Assembly (NCBI GenBank): GCA_027943335.1
Contig: BSBK01005650.1
Location: 564,001 to 628,000, forward strand
Direction of reading: 5' to 3'
DNA: 64,000 bases
From: Chamaecyparis obtusa
Taxonomy: Eukaryota; Streptophyta; Pinopsida; Cupressales; Cupressaceae
Positions within the stretch are counted from its first letter, which is position 1; every line of letters starts with the position of its first letter. Position numbers and translations under genes: made by a program. The notes under the pieces were generated by a model. It was not told the origin of the DNA. It ran no database searches and was given only the letters and a program-made list of their open reading frames with translations. Of this stretch, positions 35,721-47,565 are shown piece by piece.

Positions 35721-36123
35721 ATACCAACAAAAACACAAAAATGATTACATTAATAATTAAACACAATTAAAGGAGTATCCTTGCATCAAAACCAATCCAA
35801 AAACATGCTACAAATGATCATTAGAACTTTCTATTCCCTGATTGTACCCACGGGACAGTGAACAATATGCAGAGAAAAGTTTATTTTATTGAATGAAAAA
35901 TTCTTACAATGCTTCCTCAATACACATCCATCTCCACATGCTTCCAATACTCACCTACTCCCCATCAAATAAGCCTTTCAAGGCCAGTTTTACTCCGCAC
36001 AATCATAACAATCAACTACAATGACTGTTACCAGTTAATTACTTGTTTAGTTGGTTGTCTAGTTGACAACAAGTTGTCAACTTCGACAACATTCCATCTC
36101 TTAGGCATGTATAACATTGCCTT

Positions 36124-36126
<3 letters not shown>

Positions 36127-36192
<66 letters not shown>

Positions 36193-36274
36193 AAGAGAGT
36201 GAGAGTGTGTGTGCAAAGAGAGTGAGAGAGGGAGAGAGAGAGAGGGGGGAAGAGAGTGAGTGTGTGTGTGTTCA

Positions 36275-36312
<38 letters not shown>
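36127..36312. repeat. Inverted microsatellite: (GA)n, G-rich middle, (TC)n
   Basis: (GA)n runs from about 36127 to 36185, then GGGGGG / GAGTGTGTGTG blocks appear twice, and (TC)n runs from about 36279 to 36312. The GA and TC arms are mutually complementary. Long ORFs on both strands here are artefacts of the dinucleotide repeat. Confidence 0.9.
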
Positions 36313-36313
<1 letters not shown>

Positions 36314-37250
36314 TTCTCTGACTATTTCTCCTCACTATTGAAATCTATGACTTAAACAAGGTGCACGCCCTATGGAAGTCATATATTTATATAGTGCGCA
36401 TGCCCTATAGGGCACATGCGCTTTGTAAGGCATTGAAATTTATCAATCCTAAGGCTTGGATTTGCCTTGGAGATCCAACCCAAAGGCTTGGATGATTCAA
36501 ATAGGCCTCAAACATGTTTTCCAATAGACATACAAAAAAATGTCATATTTTTTTGTGTGCTCCTCGTCAAGTTTACTAATGGTTCAATAATGTAAAAATC
36601 AAACAACGTGATATTACAAATCTCTTTGTTAGCTATCTAAGCATATAATTTTTTTGAATTTTGATTATGTTAAGTTTTTCATCTCTAATTTCTTTTGTGT
36701 GTATGTTTTTTTTTTGTAAACAACCAACGTGTAGTATTTTGGGCATAGATTTTGGCTCATTCATAGAATTTTGCAACAAGTTACATTTTTAGAAACTAGA
36801 CTCCATTCTACACACTTTAAAAAAAAGAAAATTTGATTTTTGATTAGTTTTAAATGATTTCTAGGGGGAGCACACAAAAATTTCATGTTTTCAAGATGTG
36901 TGCACTTCGTAAATTCATCAAAAAATTAGCAAAAAAATTTGGGATAAACTAGGTGGTGTTAGCTAACTTCTCACTAGAGCGATTAAAAAAATTCAAAAAA
37001 AAAGTTAACATTTTAGAGGGAGCACACCAAACGCTATGTTATGTTTTTTTATAAACAATATGACCAATTTTTGTGTTCCCCCTTTTTGAGGCCCTTAATC
37101 TGCACCATTTTCAAAATAAATTAGTAGTTTAGGAACTAGATTCAGAGTATTACAACTCTTGTTCTTGTCGCATCTTAAAATTTTGAGTCTAACTATCTTC
37201 AATTTCTTGTTGAAGTTAAGAGTTTGTTGATTTCAAGAAAAAAGTGGCAT
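36313..37250. other. Spacer, no gene seen
   Basis: The only notable motif is a palindrome around 36398-36423 (GCGCATG-CCCTATAGGGC-ACATGCGC). Confidence 0.5.
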
Positions 37251-37251
37251 C

Positions 37252-37979
37252 TTATACCCCCTTTTTGGTCCCCCATCTTTGTGCACTTATCCTACGCTTA
37301 ACCAAAACTTTTGACTTCAAACTCTTGCCAATAGTTTTAGTTGTAGGAGGATTTCCCCCGATTTGAATGGAAAATCCATCAACCCAAAAATCATCTTCCC
37401 CATAATCTTGAACATCATAAATGTGAAATACTATAATTGTTGTATTAGATTCAACATCTTGCCATATTTTTTCCAAATCAAGTTCTCTCCCACAATTTGA
37501 ATCACTGGATTGTTCATGGATTCAAGCCCCCAAAATATTACTCTCACCAGAAGAGTATAAAATTATCTAGAATTTGAATCCTTTGTAAGAATTGTCCTTT
37601 TGTTTGTATTCTGTTCAGAATTGGAATGTGAGAATTGGGAAAGATATCTACCCCCAAACAAAAAAGTAACAATGGTTGCAACACCATTATTGAAATAGTC
37701 TATATGTGAAATCCTTTGGTGCACGACTTTTATGTAAGCCTCGAATGCTCTGTTCCTGAGCACATTTGGAGGCACATTTTGTTGGAGAAGCTTCGATGGA
37801 TTGGGAACTCTTGTCCAAACGCAGAGTTTCTTGACTTCTTTGAGGTCATCTCTATATACTCTAAAATAGTCACTGAATTCAATTGACAGAGCTTCCATGA
37901 AGTCACATTCACGAGAGTGGGTCACATTTGCTTCACACTTGGGGCACTTCATTTGCTCCATTATATTAATAATATTCAA
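37252..37979 (-). CDS. Unrecognised ORF pair, possibly one broken gene
   Basis: The upstream ORF (37979-37563, 138 codons) starts MNIINIMEQMKCPKCEANVT and has a possible C-x2-C...H-x3-C metal-binding start, then DDLKEVKKLCVWTRVPNPSK and VLRNRAFEAYIKVVHQ. After a stop, a second frame (37476-37252) reads QDYGEDDFWVDGFSIQIGG. Codon content looks protein-like, but I recognise no family, and no other exon was found. It lies just upstream of the young LTR element on the opposite strand. It may be a transposon-derived fragment. Confidence 0.3.
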
Positions 37980-38206
37980 TAGATTTAATCAATAAATTAG
38001 GTTATAGAAGAGAACTCTAATTTTTCAATAAGCACTTATGTTACAATTGAAATGATTGCATATTTACATGGTTCAAATATTTGTGGGGTGCCCTTTGGGA
38101 TAAGTCGTTTCATATTTTTTAAGAAAAGTAAAGAAAATTAAAATATGGTTTATTTTTATATTATGAGAAGTAGTTATTAGTTAGATATGGACAAAATATA
38201 AATAAG

Positions 38207-39035
38207 TGTAGACATGGAAAATTGGTCAAAGGCTTAAATCAATCAAAAGGTGCAATCAAATCATCAAATAGCATGAAAAATCAATAAATGGAACAAAGGC
38301 AATTCAAATCAAAGGAAAATTCAATTAAATGATTAAATGATTAAATAAAGCTTGAAAAGGGGAAAAACACTATGAAATTGATTAAATTCAATTAATGACA
38401 TAGTTGTTGGAATGAAAAATTAAAATGAACCTCTTACCCTTCATGGCTAAATTTAATTACTTTAATTAATTAATAAATACTAATTTCCCTCAACAAAGCA
38501 AAAAGGAGACAAAATGGACACAAATCACTCACTTTTGTTGAAATGGTCCAGCCTTTTGAAACCATTTAAATGATTGTCCCCCCATTTATGGACAAAGAAA
38601 AGCCAATTGACCTTACCCAAGCATAACCATGGTTATCTCACTCTACCCCCTACCCTTGGGAAAATCTTATATATTGAAGGCATTTAGAAGCATAATGGAT
38701 CCACTCCATATCTTTGAATTGCAACAAAGCTCTTGCAATTTGCATCCACATCACTCACTTATCATTTTTCATTGCTAATTAGCTTAAATTGCTTTGATCA
38801 TAGTAGATTGTTCATCAAATAGAGCTAGAATTTGATAGAATAGATCTAAATTTGCATATCATATAGCTTAATTCTCATCTTTAGAGTGTCACTAGTGAGG
38901 ATCATAGCTGAGAGCCTCATTTACCACTTTATTTTAGAGATCCATGAGATATTTAGATTAATTGTGCATTATTTAGATTAGTTTGCTTTGAATAGTGTAA
39001 TTGTCTTTTAAATCTTGTTATTTCATGAAGGTGTA
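38207..39035 (+). repeat. 5' LTR, 829 bp
   Basis: It begins TGTAGACATGG and its last shared bases are GAAGGTGTA. A TATA-like CTTATATATTGAAGG lies near 38667. It matches the 3' copy at about 99.3%. Confidence 0.9.
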
Positions 39036-39052
39036 AAACCCACACACACAAA

Positions 39053-39070
39053 TGGCACCCACCGTGGGGC
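39053..39070 (+). promoter_or_regulatory. Primer-binding site
   Basis: TGGCACCCACCGTGGGGC closely resembles the TGGCGCCCACCGTGGGGC site found after the 5' LTR of many plant Ty3/gypsy (Tat-type) elements. It starts 17 bases past the last base shared by the two LTRs, a larger gap than usual, so the true LTR may be slightly longer. Confidence 0.75.
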
Positions 39071-39129
39071 TCTAGGCCTCAAATTCATCATTATTTTCAC
39101 ATTTTTGCTAAATTTAGGCTAGAAATTGT

Positions 39130-39700
39130 ATATTTTTGCTCGCTGTCTGCAGATCACAGAGAAGAAATCACACCAACAGATAAAGAGATCTCGCCTTTAG
39201 CAAAGAAATGTCACCTACAGAGAATAAAATGACGTGCTGAGTCTGGACTTTTACGCGGATTAACCTATAGATTCACGCTACCAGACAGAGAAATAACGCA
39301 TTACAGAAATAAAATCACGCTTCTGGTTATTAAGTTGTCACGTTTGTGACAAAGATACCATGCATCTGGTCATTTAAATGTCACGGACATCAATTGAAAA
39401 GTCACTTTCAGGAAGTCATTTTACGTCTAGTGTGAAGGGAGTACTCTACCTTATTGATTTAATTTCTCACTTTTGTCATTTGAAATGTCACCTTTGATAA
39501 ATTAGATATCGCTTTTATTGCATCAGTTTGTCGCGTCTGGTAAAGATTTCACGCGTAGATAAAATTTGATATCGCTCCTGGTTATTTTGATCTCGCTTGA
39601 GCCCCGCAAGGTGACACTCGTGGTTAAAGTAATCACGCCTTTGTCAAATTAGATCTTGCATATAGTCTGGACAATGTCGCGTGGCTGTACTTTTATATTT
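39130..39700 (+). repeat. Leader region with recurring TCACG / TCGC words
   Basis: Right after the PBS, about 20 short words of the type (A/G)TC(A/T)C(G/C) or TCGC(G/T) occur every 20-35 bases, separated by AT-rich, non-identical spacers. It is not a simple tandem repeat. It contains no ORF. Confidence 0.55.
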
Positions 39701-41067
39701 TATCAAAAGTGTTAAAATAATGACTATATTTTGACTTCACGTCCTTTTTTTTTTTGTCTCAGGAGTATGGTCTATCATAAGAAAGTTCAAAAACCAGAGA
39801 GAAGGCATAACTTGAAGGAGAAATTGATCGCTAAGAGGATAAGAAAGGAAATCTGGATACACACCACCTTTGTTCTCAACAATGACTTAGAAAGGGATGT
39901 AGAGGTATATGCTAAATACATTGCTGTTGTAAAAGCTTACAAATAGAAATACATATCATTAAATTGGGAGTTTAGTCCCTAAGTTTGTAAAATTTTGCAA
40001 ATATTGAAGTAAAAGAAGGAATAAAAAGCATAATCAAAATTGTAGCATTCTAAGCTTTGATTTTGGTTTCTCCTCACTTTGTTTGTTTGTGCTGACTAAT
40101 TTGCTGGTGGAGGGAACGTTTCACTAAGGTAAGGGAAGGATTTGGAGAGAAAATGAGAAAATCTACTACTTAAAAATGCACCTAGCCTTTGCTAGCATCG
40201 TTTGAGGTATTTCTCTCATCAAGCTTGCAAACTTCCCTTAAATTGTGGCATTTTCAAAGTTCAAAACATAGTTTAATCATAAAAGGAAAAGAACAAACAT
40301 TTCAATTCTAAGAACCCCTTTGTCACGGGGTTGAAAAAGAACCAAATTGATTGTGAGTGTTTGGGATAAGGGAAAAGAAATAGGGATATGCTCTTCACTC
40401 TTTGAGTGAATCAAATTCCCAAACTTGCTCTACCAAATCCACTTTTCATGCTTTCAAATGAACATGTTTAAAACTTAGTGGGCTCACCTCCCGAGATTGC
40501 CTTAAAAGGGCCGGTGAGAGGGACAACCCAAAGTGGGATACACTTGCTTTTGCCGTGAGAATCTGACCCACTATAAAAAGAAATGCGTGTATCCTTAATG
40601 GGGTGTACAACAAAAGGATTTTAGCTCTTTCAAACTTCCTCTAGTAGTCCTAACGGATTACGCAAAATCGTACTTCGGTGCATGTGGGAAGCCCCTTAAC
40701 ATACTTGGGGGATGAATGGTTGAAATCCATTTTGAACAGAATCCACACTACAAAATGGTAAAAATAGCAAAAACTACCTAATAGAGCCATTTAAAAGCCA
40801 AATTTGTGCTAGGTAGCTTGCTTGGAAGTCTTTCTTGTGATCAAACCCGTGGAAAAATTTGAGAATATACACATTAGAATGATCTAGGGATATGGTGAAC
40901 TATTGATGTGTGTGTTGAGATTGTCTTCAACTTTTCAAACAAGAAGTTCCAAAGTACTTGATCAAAATACAATTAAATTTTTAAATCTTATAAATTGATC
41001 AAGACTTGTGACACATTCCAAACCAACCCAATTGGATTGAAATTAAAGAAGGAAGGATTGATCCATA
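39701..41067 (+). other. Element interior, no clear gene
   Basis: A 71-codon Lys/Arg-rich ORF at 39731-39946 (MVYHKKVQKPERRHNLKEK region) is the only candidate, and I do not recognise it. The remainder is noncoding leader of the LTR element. Confidence 0.4.
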
Positions 41068-41826
41068 ATGATGAGCCTATTTGAGGGAATGTCCGACAAT
41101 CAAATTTTAGAAGCATCCAAAAATACCGAATTGATCAAAGCAATGGAATTAACTTTGAAAAGGTGTAATGAAGCATATTCCCTTTATTTAGCTCAATCAA
41201 AAGCTAAACTTCCTCATAATGATGACACGTCAACTTTAAGAAAGGATGAGGAAAAACAAAAAGATACTTTATCTAAAAGGTGATCATTAAGATCAATGTG
41301 TCCTTTTCTTTATAATGATAGGCCATCCATATCTTCATTGTCCTCATATCAGAATGTCCATTGGAATCAAAATGATGAGGTGTCTGAAGAAGAAGTTTCA
41401 GAAGCAATTCAAGATCCCATGTTTATGGAAATAATGAAATTAGTCTTGGAGAGGAATAAAGAAGCATATTTCATGAAGTTAGTTCAAGCAGGAGCCAAGC
41501 TTCCTCGTAATTTTGACATATCAACCTTGAGAAAGGATGAGGAAAAACAAAAAGATACTTTATCTAAAGAGCCATCATTAAGATCAATTTGGCCATTCCT
41601 TTATGATGATGGGCCATCCGTATCTTCATCCTCCTCACAAAAAGAAGCATTTCAGAGAAACAAAGTTATCTCAGATCAAAGGAAATTGCATAATCAACGT
41701 ATTTGTGATCAAGATAATAAAGAGTATGGAGTGAAAAATACCGCTCTCAAGAAAGATAATAAACCTCCATATAGCAAGAGTAATCCATTCATCCTTTGTC
41801 CATCTCCTAACAAGGTTTCTCCCTAG
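41068..41826 (+). pseudogene. Gag-like ORF with internal duplication and an in-frame stop
   Basis: One frame of 252 codons is interrupted by a single TGA at 41281-41283. It contains two homologous modules. Each starts with a helical stretch (TELIKAMELTLKRCNEAYSL and MEIMKLVLERNKEAYFMKLV), followed by AKLP and STLRKDEEKQKDTLSK, then PFLY-D-PS. In module 2 the stop position reads as sense (KEPSLRS against KR*SLRS), so the TGA is probably secondary. The protein is acidic/basic mixed and low in Cys, with no zinc knuckle. Position suggests a Gag derivative, but I recognise no family. Confidence 0.5.
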
Positions 41827-44814
41827 ATGACTTGTACACCTTTCATCCTTCATCTTCTTACATTCCAAAATCCACTACCTCAAAAAGATCCTTACCTCCG
41901 TCATCTATTGTTCCTCCATCATTCCACCACTCTTCAAAGTGTGTGTCAAAGTTGATCTTGCCCACATTTCCATCTTCAACATACCTTCTTCTTATCCTCA
42001 CATTCATTTTCCAATGCATACTTTCTGTACTTCCATCCCTCTTATCAATACCTTTGAGCATCCTAGTCATACCCATGGTTTATTACAACATATCTTTCAA
42101 AGGAGCATTGTCCAAAGATTCTAATGTTGAGAAAATATTGAAAAATACAAAAAAAGAAAAAAACAAAGAAAAAAAGAAAAAAAAGAAAAAAGAGAAAAAG
42201 TGCCTTGGTGAAAACCTAGCAATAGGCACCTTGGTAGAAAAAATAAAAAGAAATAAATCTAGGGTGAAAACCACTTCTTGTGGTGCCTTAGACAAGTACC
42301 ATGATGAAAACCTGGCAAACAGGCATCATGCGTAATTCTTCCTTCTTGCACTCTACACTTGGGGGTAAGTTTCATCCATGCCATCTTCCATCTTCCTATC
42401 ATTTACCTCACTTTCATCCATATTTCCTCTATCACCTTCGTCTTGACAAGGTTGAACACATCCATGAGCATTGAGTATCTTAACATCCGTTATCCTTTCC
42501 ATCAATTTATGTACTTGCTGCATCCATGTTACCCTATCATGATCTTGCTTATCCCAAATTCACCTTCATTATTCCTTGACAATCTTTTCATAATCCCAAA
42601 ACATCCCTTCATAGCCTCCATCACTCCTTTATCTCGATTGTGTTATCTTATCCACATCTTACCCAAATTGACCCTTGGTCTTGATCAAGATGAAAAAAAA
42701 AAAAAAAATTTGTTATCAAAAACTTCTTGACATGTCCACTCTTTTGGATCACTCCTTTTCATGACAAAAAATCGTTATCCTATACACTATCTAGCCCTGC
42801 ACAATTGACTTCCATGGCTTATCCAAAAACATGCTTCACATTGCTATATCATTTTTTCCTTAGCTTGGGTACTCTTGAGGAGATAGTCCTATGGGTCACA
42901 TTCACATACTTCTTCCATCATAGCCTTTCCATCTCTAATCCATCAGCTTGCAAATCCATCCTTCATGTCCTATATCTTACTAAGACATTGGGGGCAAACC
43001 AATGTGATCTTGTTTGAGAGCGGGTAAAAAAGACAGCATGAAGTGCTTTTGAGTTGCATCTTGCATAAACCGAGCTTCAACAATATTTTGGAAGTTTTTC
43101 CAAGTCCAACATTTTTTCTATCCAACTGGGGCATTTGATCTTAATCAGTGGATTTCAACAAACAAGCATGAATTCACATGAAGCAAGGCATTAACTTCAA
43201 AAGGATTCAATAGTACAACATTCAGTCACATTAGAGAGAGAGATCATAATTTTAGAAGAGAGAGATTTTTGTGAACCTTTGATGGATATCATTGTTCACT
43301 AACCAAGAATTCAATTACCACAACTTGATCCATGAGCCTTCATTGACTTTATTATTCGGGATTAAAAATTGACAAAACACTTTAAAAAGATCAGAATGCT
43401 TGGAAATACTTTTTGAAAATCATGAAACATTGCAAAACACTTGAAGTTTTCTTTTGATGATCTTTACTTACATTGATTTTTATCACATCTTTTTAGCTAA
43501 TCGATGATGTTTTGACTAGATTGGCAATGATGGAGACATGATATTTTTCTTGCCTTTGAGTGACTATCTTGAGGGATATCCAACAACTTATGTGAATTCG
43601 TCTAACAACATGGTCATCAAAGAACCATCGAGGACTTTCATATAGGGTGGAAGGTTGACCTTTGCTTGTTTATGCAACATTGAATTCGTTGAAACTGGTA
43701 TTCATACTCTCATAGTTGGTTTATTCGACTAGTGTGGGTTGTCCTAGTTCAAAAAGGAGGTTACCAAATGCGATAAAAAGTGGTATTCATATCATCATGT
43801 CAGTGGGCAGTGGTGATTGTACTTGCTTTCCGGTCCCAAAGTGCTCAATGATGAAAATTTATCCTCAAGGCATTTATTTGCTAAAAGCTAGTGACACTTA
43901 GCTGCATTGCATTGCATTATCATGGAAGGTTAATTGCATTATCATGTTAGATTAATTGCATGTGCATTTGTTTGTATTATTTTTCCAAGGGAAAAGCGGG
44001 GTCATTCAATTGAAATCTTGATCAATCATAAAATGGGTCATTCAATCAAGAATCAAGGAAAGTCCATAAATCATAAGTGTCCATAATATCAAAGATCCAT
44101 GAACTTTGTCTAATCAAAGATACAATGTCATCAAAGTGATACATCAAAGTCCTGATCAATAACTGAAATATCATGATACAATATCAACAAACTGAAAGAG
44201 CTCCATAATCAATCATCTCAATAACCTATACTCTAGCTGGGTCAAACCCATGACTTAAATCCAAATATCCAAGAAGCTAAGGTCCGTATATATATATCAT
44301 TTATGGAAATGTGACTGTTTCACAAATCAAGGGAATCATATCAGTATTTTATATCAGTGAATCATCTTATGTCAATCAATCAAGTCAATCAAAGCAATCA
44401 AACCTATCATTATTTGTTCGTGTCTCTATGTCTTGAGAGTGAAGTATCAGTTTATCAATCCTATTAGGATCCCATATCGGTTTTCACACTGATCAAGATC
44501 AATTCTATCAACTGTATCAATTTTTACACTGATCAGTTATCCCATATCAATTTTACTATCCTATCAGATTGACAAATCACATTCATTGGTACCATTATCC
44601 TGTTATTATAATCACTTGTTTTGCTTAACTACAATAGACCTATCTATCTTGGATATGCAAAATTGTGAGTCATGGCATATCATCAATATTTTTCAGAAAT
44701 GAAAACATATTGGACCAATCAATCAAAATATTTCAAATCAAGGAATCAATATGTTTTATTTCTGAGGGGGCATCAGAGTATCAAATTGGCATGACATCAA
44801 AAACATTTATCAGT

Positions 44815-44950
44815 GGGGCATATCATATCAGGTTATCATATCAGTATCATATCATATCAGTTTCATATCAGGAGGCAAATCAGTATCAGATTAGTTTATC
44901 ATATCATATCAAGTAGCATATCACTATCAGAGACAGTATCATATCATCGT
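44815..44950 (+). repeat. CATATCA-type simple repeat
   Basis: Words CATATCA, GTATCA and TTATCA recur at 5-15 base spacing just upstream of the polypurine tract. The same words occur more thinly from about 44335. Confidence 0.75.
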
Positions 44951-45048
44951 ACCAACTATTAGAGGTATGAAGGAATCATAGAACTAGAATAGAATCAGAT
45001 CATCATACCAAGGGAATCTTTGAATTGGTGTTCTTCACACATTGACTC

Positions 45049-45061
45049 AAAGAGGGGCATT
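45049..45061 (+). promoter_or_regulatory. Polypurine tract
   Basis: CAAAGAGGGGCATT lies directly before the 3' LTR, where plus-strand DNA synthesis would be primed. Confidence 0.65.
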
Positions 45062-45890
45062 TGTAGACATGGAAAATTGGTCAAAGGCTTAAATCAATCA
45101 AAAGGTGCAATCAAATAATCAAATAGCATGAAAAATCAATAAATGGAGCAAAGGCAATTCAAATCAAAGGAAAATTCAATTAAATGATTAAATGATTAAA
45201 TAAAGCTTGAAAAGGGGAAAAACACTATGAAATTGATTAAATTCAATTAATGAAATAGTTGTTGGAATGAAAAATTAAAATGAACCTTTTACCCTTCATG
45301 GCTAAATTTAATTACTTTAATTAATTAATAAATACTAATTTCCCTCAACAAAGCAAAAAGGAGACAAAATGGACACAAATCACTCACTTTTGTTGAAATG
45401 GTCCAGCCTTTTGAAACCATTTAAATGATTGTCCCCCCATTTATGGACAAAGAAAAGCCAATTGACCTTACCCAAGCATAACCATGGTTATCTCACTCTA
45501 CCCCCTACCCTTGGGAAAATCTTATATATTGAAGGCATTTAGAAGCATAATGGATCCACTCCATATCTTTGAATTGCAACAAAGCTCTTGCAATTTGCAT
45601 CCATATCACTCACTTATCATTTTTCATTGCTAATTAGCTTAAATTGCTTTGATCATAGTAGATTGTTCATCAAATAGAGCTAGAATTTGATACAATAGAT
45701 CTAAATTTGCATATCATATAGCTTAATTCTCATCTTTAGAGTGTCACTAGTGAGGATCATAGCTGAGAGCCTCATTTACCACTTTATTTTAGAGATCCAT
45801 GAGATATTTAGATTAATTGTGCATTATTTAGATTAGTTTGCTTTGAATAGTGTAATTGTCTTTTAAATCTTGTTATTTCATGAAGGTGTA
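45062..45890 (+). repeat. 3' LTR, 829 bp
   Basis: Same length as the 5' LTR with about 6 substitutions and no indels. Homology ends abruptly at GTGTA|TCACT, where an unrelated minus-strand coding remnant starts. Confidence 0.9.
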
Positions 45891-46740
45891 TCACTCACAT
45901 GGACAAGCTTCTCACCAAGGTCATTCTGGGGATGCAAAGTCTTGACTGGGACAAATTCATTCCATATTAAGGGAGATACATCCCTAAGTGACCTCTCAAC
46001 AAGCAGTTTAATTCAAGCATGGTGAGTGACATAGTTAGTTTTCCCTTTTTGAGTCTCCTCTGCACCAATACAGAACATATTGTAGAGAAAATTTGGGACA
46101 TTAACTAGAGAGTTATGCCTAACATAACTAAGCAACTTGAAATGATGTACATGTAAGTGAGAAAACTATCCTTCACAAGTAAGGTACCTGATAATATGCA
46201 TTATTAATTCATCAAATGAGGAAGGAAGGGACACACGCTTGTAGCCTTGCTTATTCACCTCCAATGAACGGTCTGTAGGTAGGGTAAATTTAGCCTGAGG
46301 TGAGCTAGCATCATGCTCATTTGGATAATTCTCACCAACTGCATGAAACCTAGTTACTTCTTCTATTCTTTCCTTTGTTGTTGAAACTATAAGGCCCCAC
46401 CCATTTTATTCTCCTTCATCAAAAGTCTTCATGAATTGGGTAGCTACCTCTTCATCAAATTCAATCAATTTTAGAAAATATTTGAGCCACCCATAAGCAT
46501 GAAATCTCCTAACTGCTTCCACATCTGCAAGCAAGATGGTATGAACCATCGGTTCATGGTGCATTAATTATCTACCCATTTCTCCAAATTCTTCCTTCAA
46601 TTTTCTCTGCAATTTGTCAATTATAATACTCTTTGTTCCTTTTAGAATTCCCCAATTCCTCTAATCAATGCCCTGAAACCCAGCTTCATAAAACTCCCAA
46701 CTGCACCTTCAACTATGATTTCCCTTGTAACTCTATGTTA
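45891..46740 (-). pseudogene. Unrecognised transposon-like coding remnant
   Basis: On the minus strand, broken frames give protein-like text: FHAVGENYPNEHDASSPQAK, SLEVNKQGYKRVSLPSSFDE, KLLSYVRHNSLVNVPNFLYN and LVERSLRDVSPLIWNEFVPV. At least five stops interrupt it. The family is not recognised. It abuts the 3' LTR exactly, so it is either the disrupted host sequence of that insertion or part of a nested element. Confidence 0.4.
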
Positions 46741-47565
46741 CGTTTTGAAAATGATAAGTTCCAAAAATGAAAATAATGACACTTAAGGCAAGGGAATTAT
46801 AATTTTGAATGTAATTAATTTTTGCACAACTTGATTATGATACTTTAGAGTTACATCAAGTTAGAGGTCATAGATAATTCAAGAATTGGAGTATGACACT
46901 TGTGTGAAACATAAAGGACTTAAATAAATATGATATAAGTATATATTTGAAAAGACATGGAAATCTCTTAAGGAATTATGAGTATGATAATACTGACCTA
47001 GAAAATTAGTACACTTCCTTTCCCACTACATAATTAGGACAAGTGTCCACACTTGTCATGCTAGGCATGAGCTAGGTAACTGGCTTAATGCCATATTATA
47101 AACAAATGCAATATTAAATATAATAGTCAAAATATATGAACTAAAAATGGAAGAGATCAAATTATTGTACCTTCTATAATGAATTGACATGCACGAGAGG
47201 CTGACAGTAATTGAAAACTTCATGAAAAGAACTAGTGTTGAAGATGACCACATCGGCTGATGGTAATTGAAAACTTCATGAAAAGAACTAGTGTTGAAGA
47301 TGACTACATCGGCTAACATGGCAATTATTGAAATCAAGTAAAATAGATATGTTAGGATGTGGATGGTGGGTGCATGGAAGGCAGAGAAATGGAGTGGAAT
47401 GGAAAGAAGAATGTAGAAAATGAATGGATAGAGAAAATTCATCGAAAATGAAGTGTTTATTATGATCACACCAAACAGAAGTTAGGGTGAAGTTACAGGA
47501 AGAAGGTTGACACCTTCTGATGTAGGAAGTACTACCTTTGGTAATTCTGAAGTATTATCATTGAA
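46741..47565. other. Spacer with 60-bp tandem duplication
   Basis: A unit containing AATTGAAAACTTCATGAAAA begins near 47209 and again near 47269, each ending GATGAC(C/T)ACATCGGCT. The ORF of 137 codons across it on the minus strand is not recognised. Confidence 0.6.

Larger units (their letters stand above)
41827..45061 (+). other. Noncoding 3' interior of the LTR element
   Basis: It holds an A-rich tract with AAAAAG words (42147-42200), Pro/Ser-biased short ORFs (41832-43017) with no recognisable domain, and an ATATC-rich array near the 3' end. The phrases CTTGGGGGTAAG (42357) and TTGGGGGCAAAC (42988) are typical of noncoding parts of such elements. Confidence 0.5.
38207..45890 (+). mobile_element. 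Young non-autonomous LTR retrotransposon (LARD-like), about 7.7 kb
   Basis: Two 829-bp direct repeats (38207-39035 and 45062-45890) align without gaps and differ at about 6 positions by my count. A PBS-like site follows the first, and a purine tract (AAAGAGGGGCATT, 45049-45061) precedes the second. The interior holds only a gag-like ORF (41068-41826) and long noncoding DNA; no protease, reverse transcriptase or integrase is seen. It would need enzymes from a related element, probably Ty3/gypsy judging by the PBS. No 5-bp target duplication was found (ATAAG before, TCACT after), so one end may be altered. Confidence 0.85.

Noticed and set aside
36028..36335. ORFs of 83-98 codons, Arg-Glu or Ser-Leu repeats
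   Set aside because: Produced by the GA/TC microsatellite on both strands.
44335..44950. CRISPR-like or satellite array
   Set aside because: ATATC words have irregular spacing and no conserved repeat/spacer structure; the DNA is eukaryotic.
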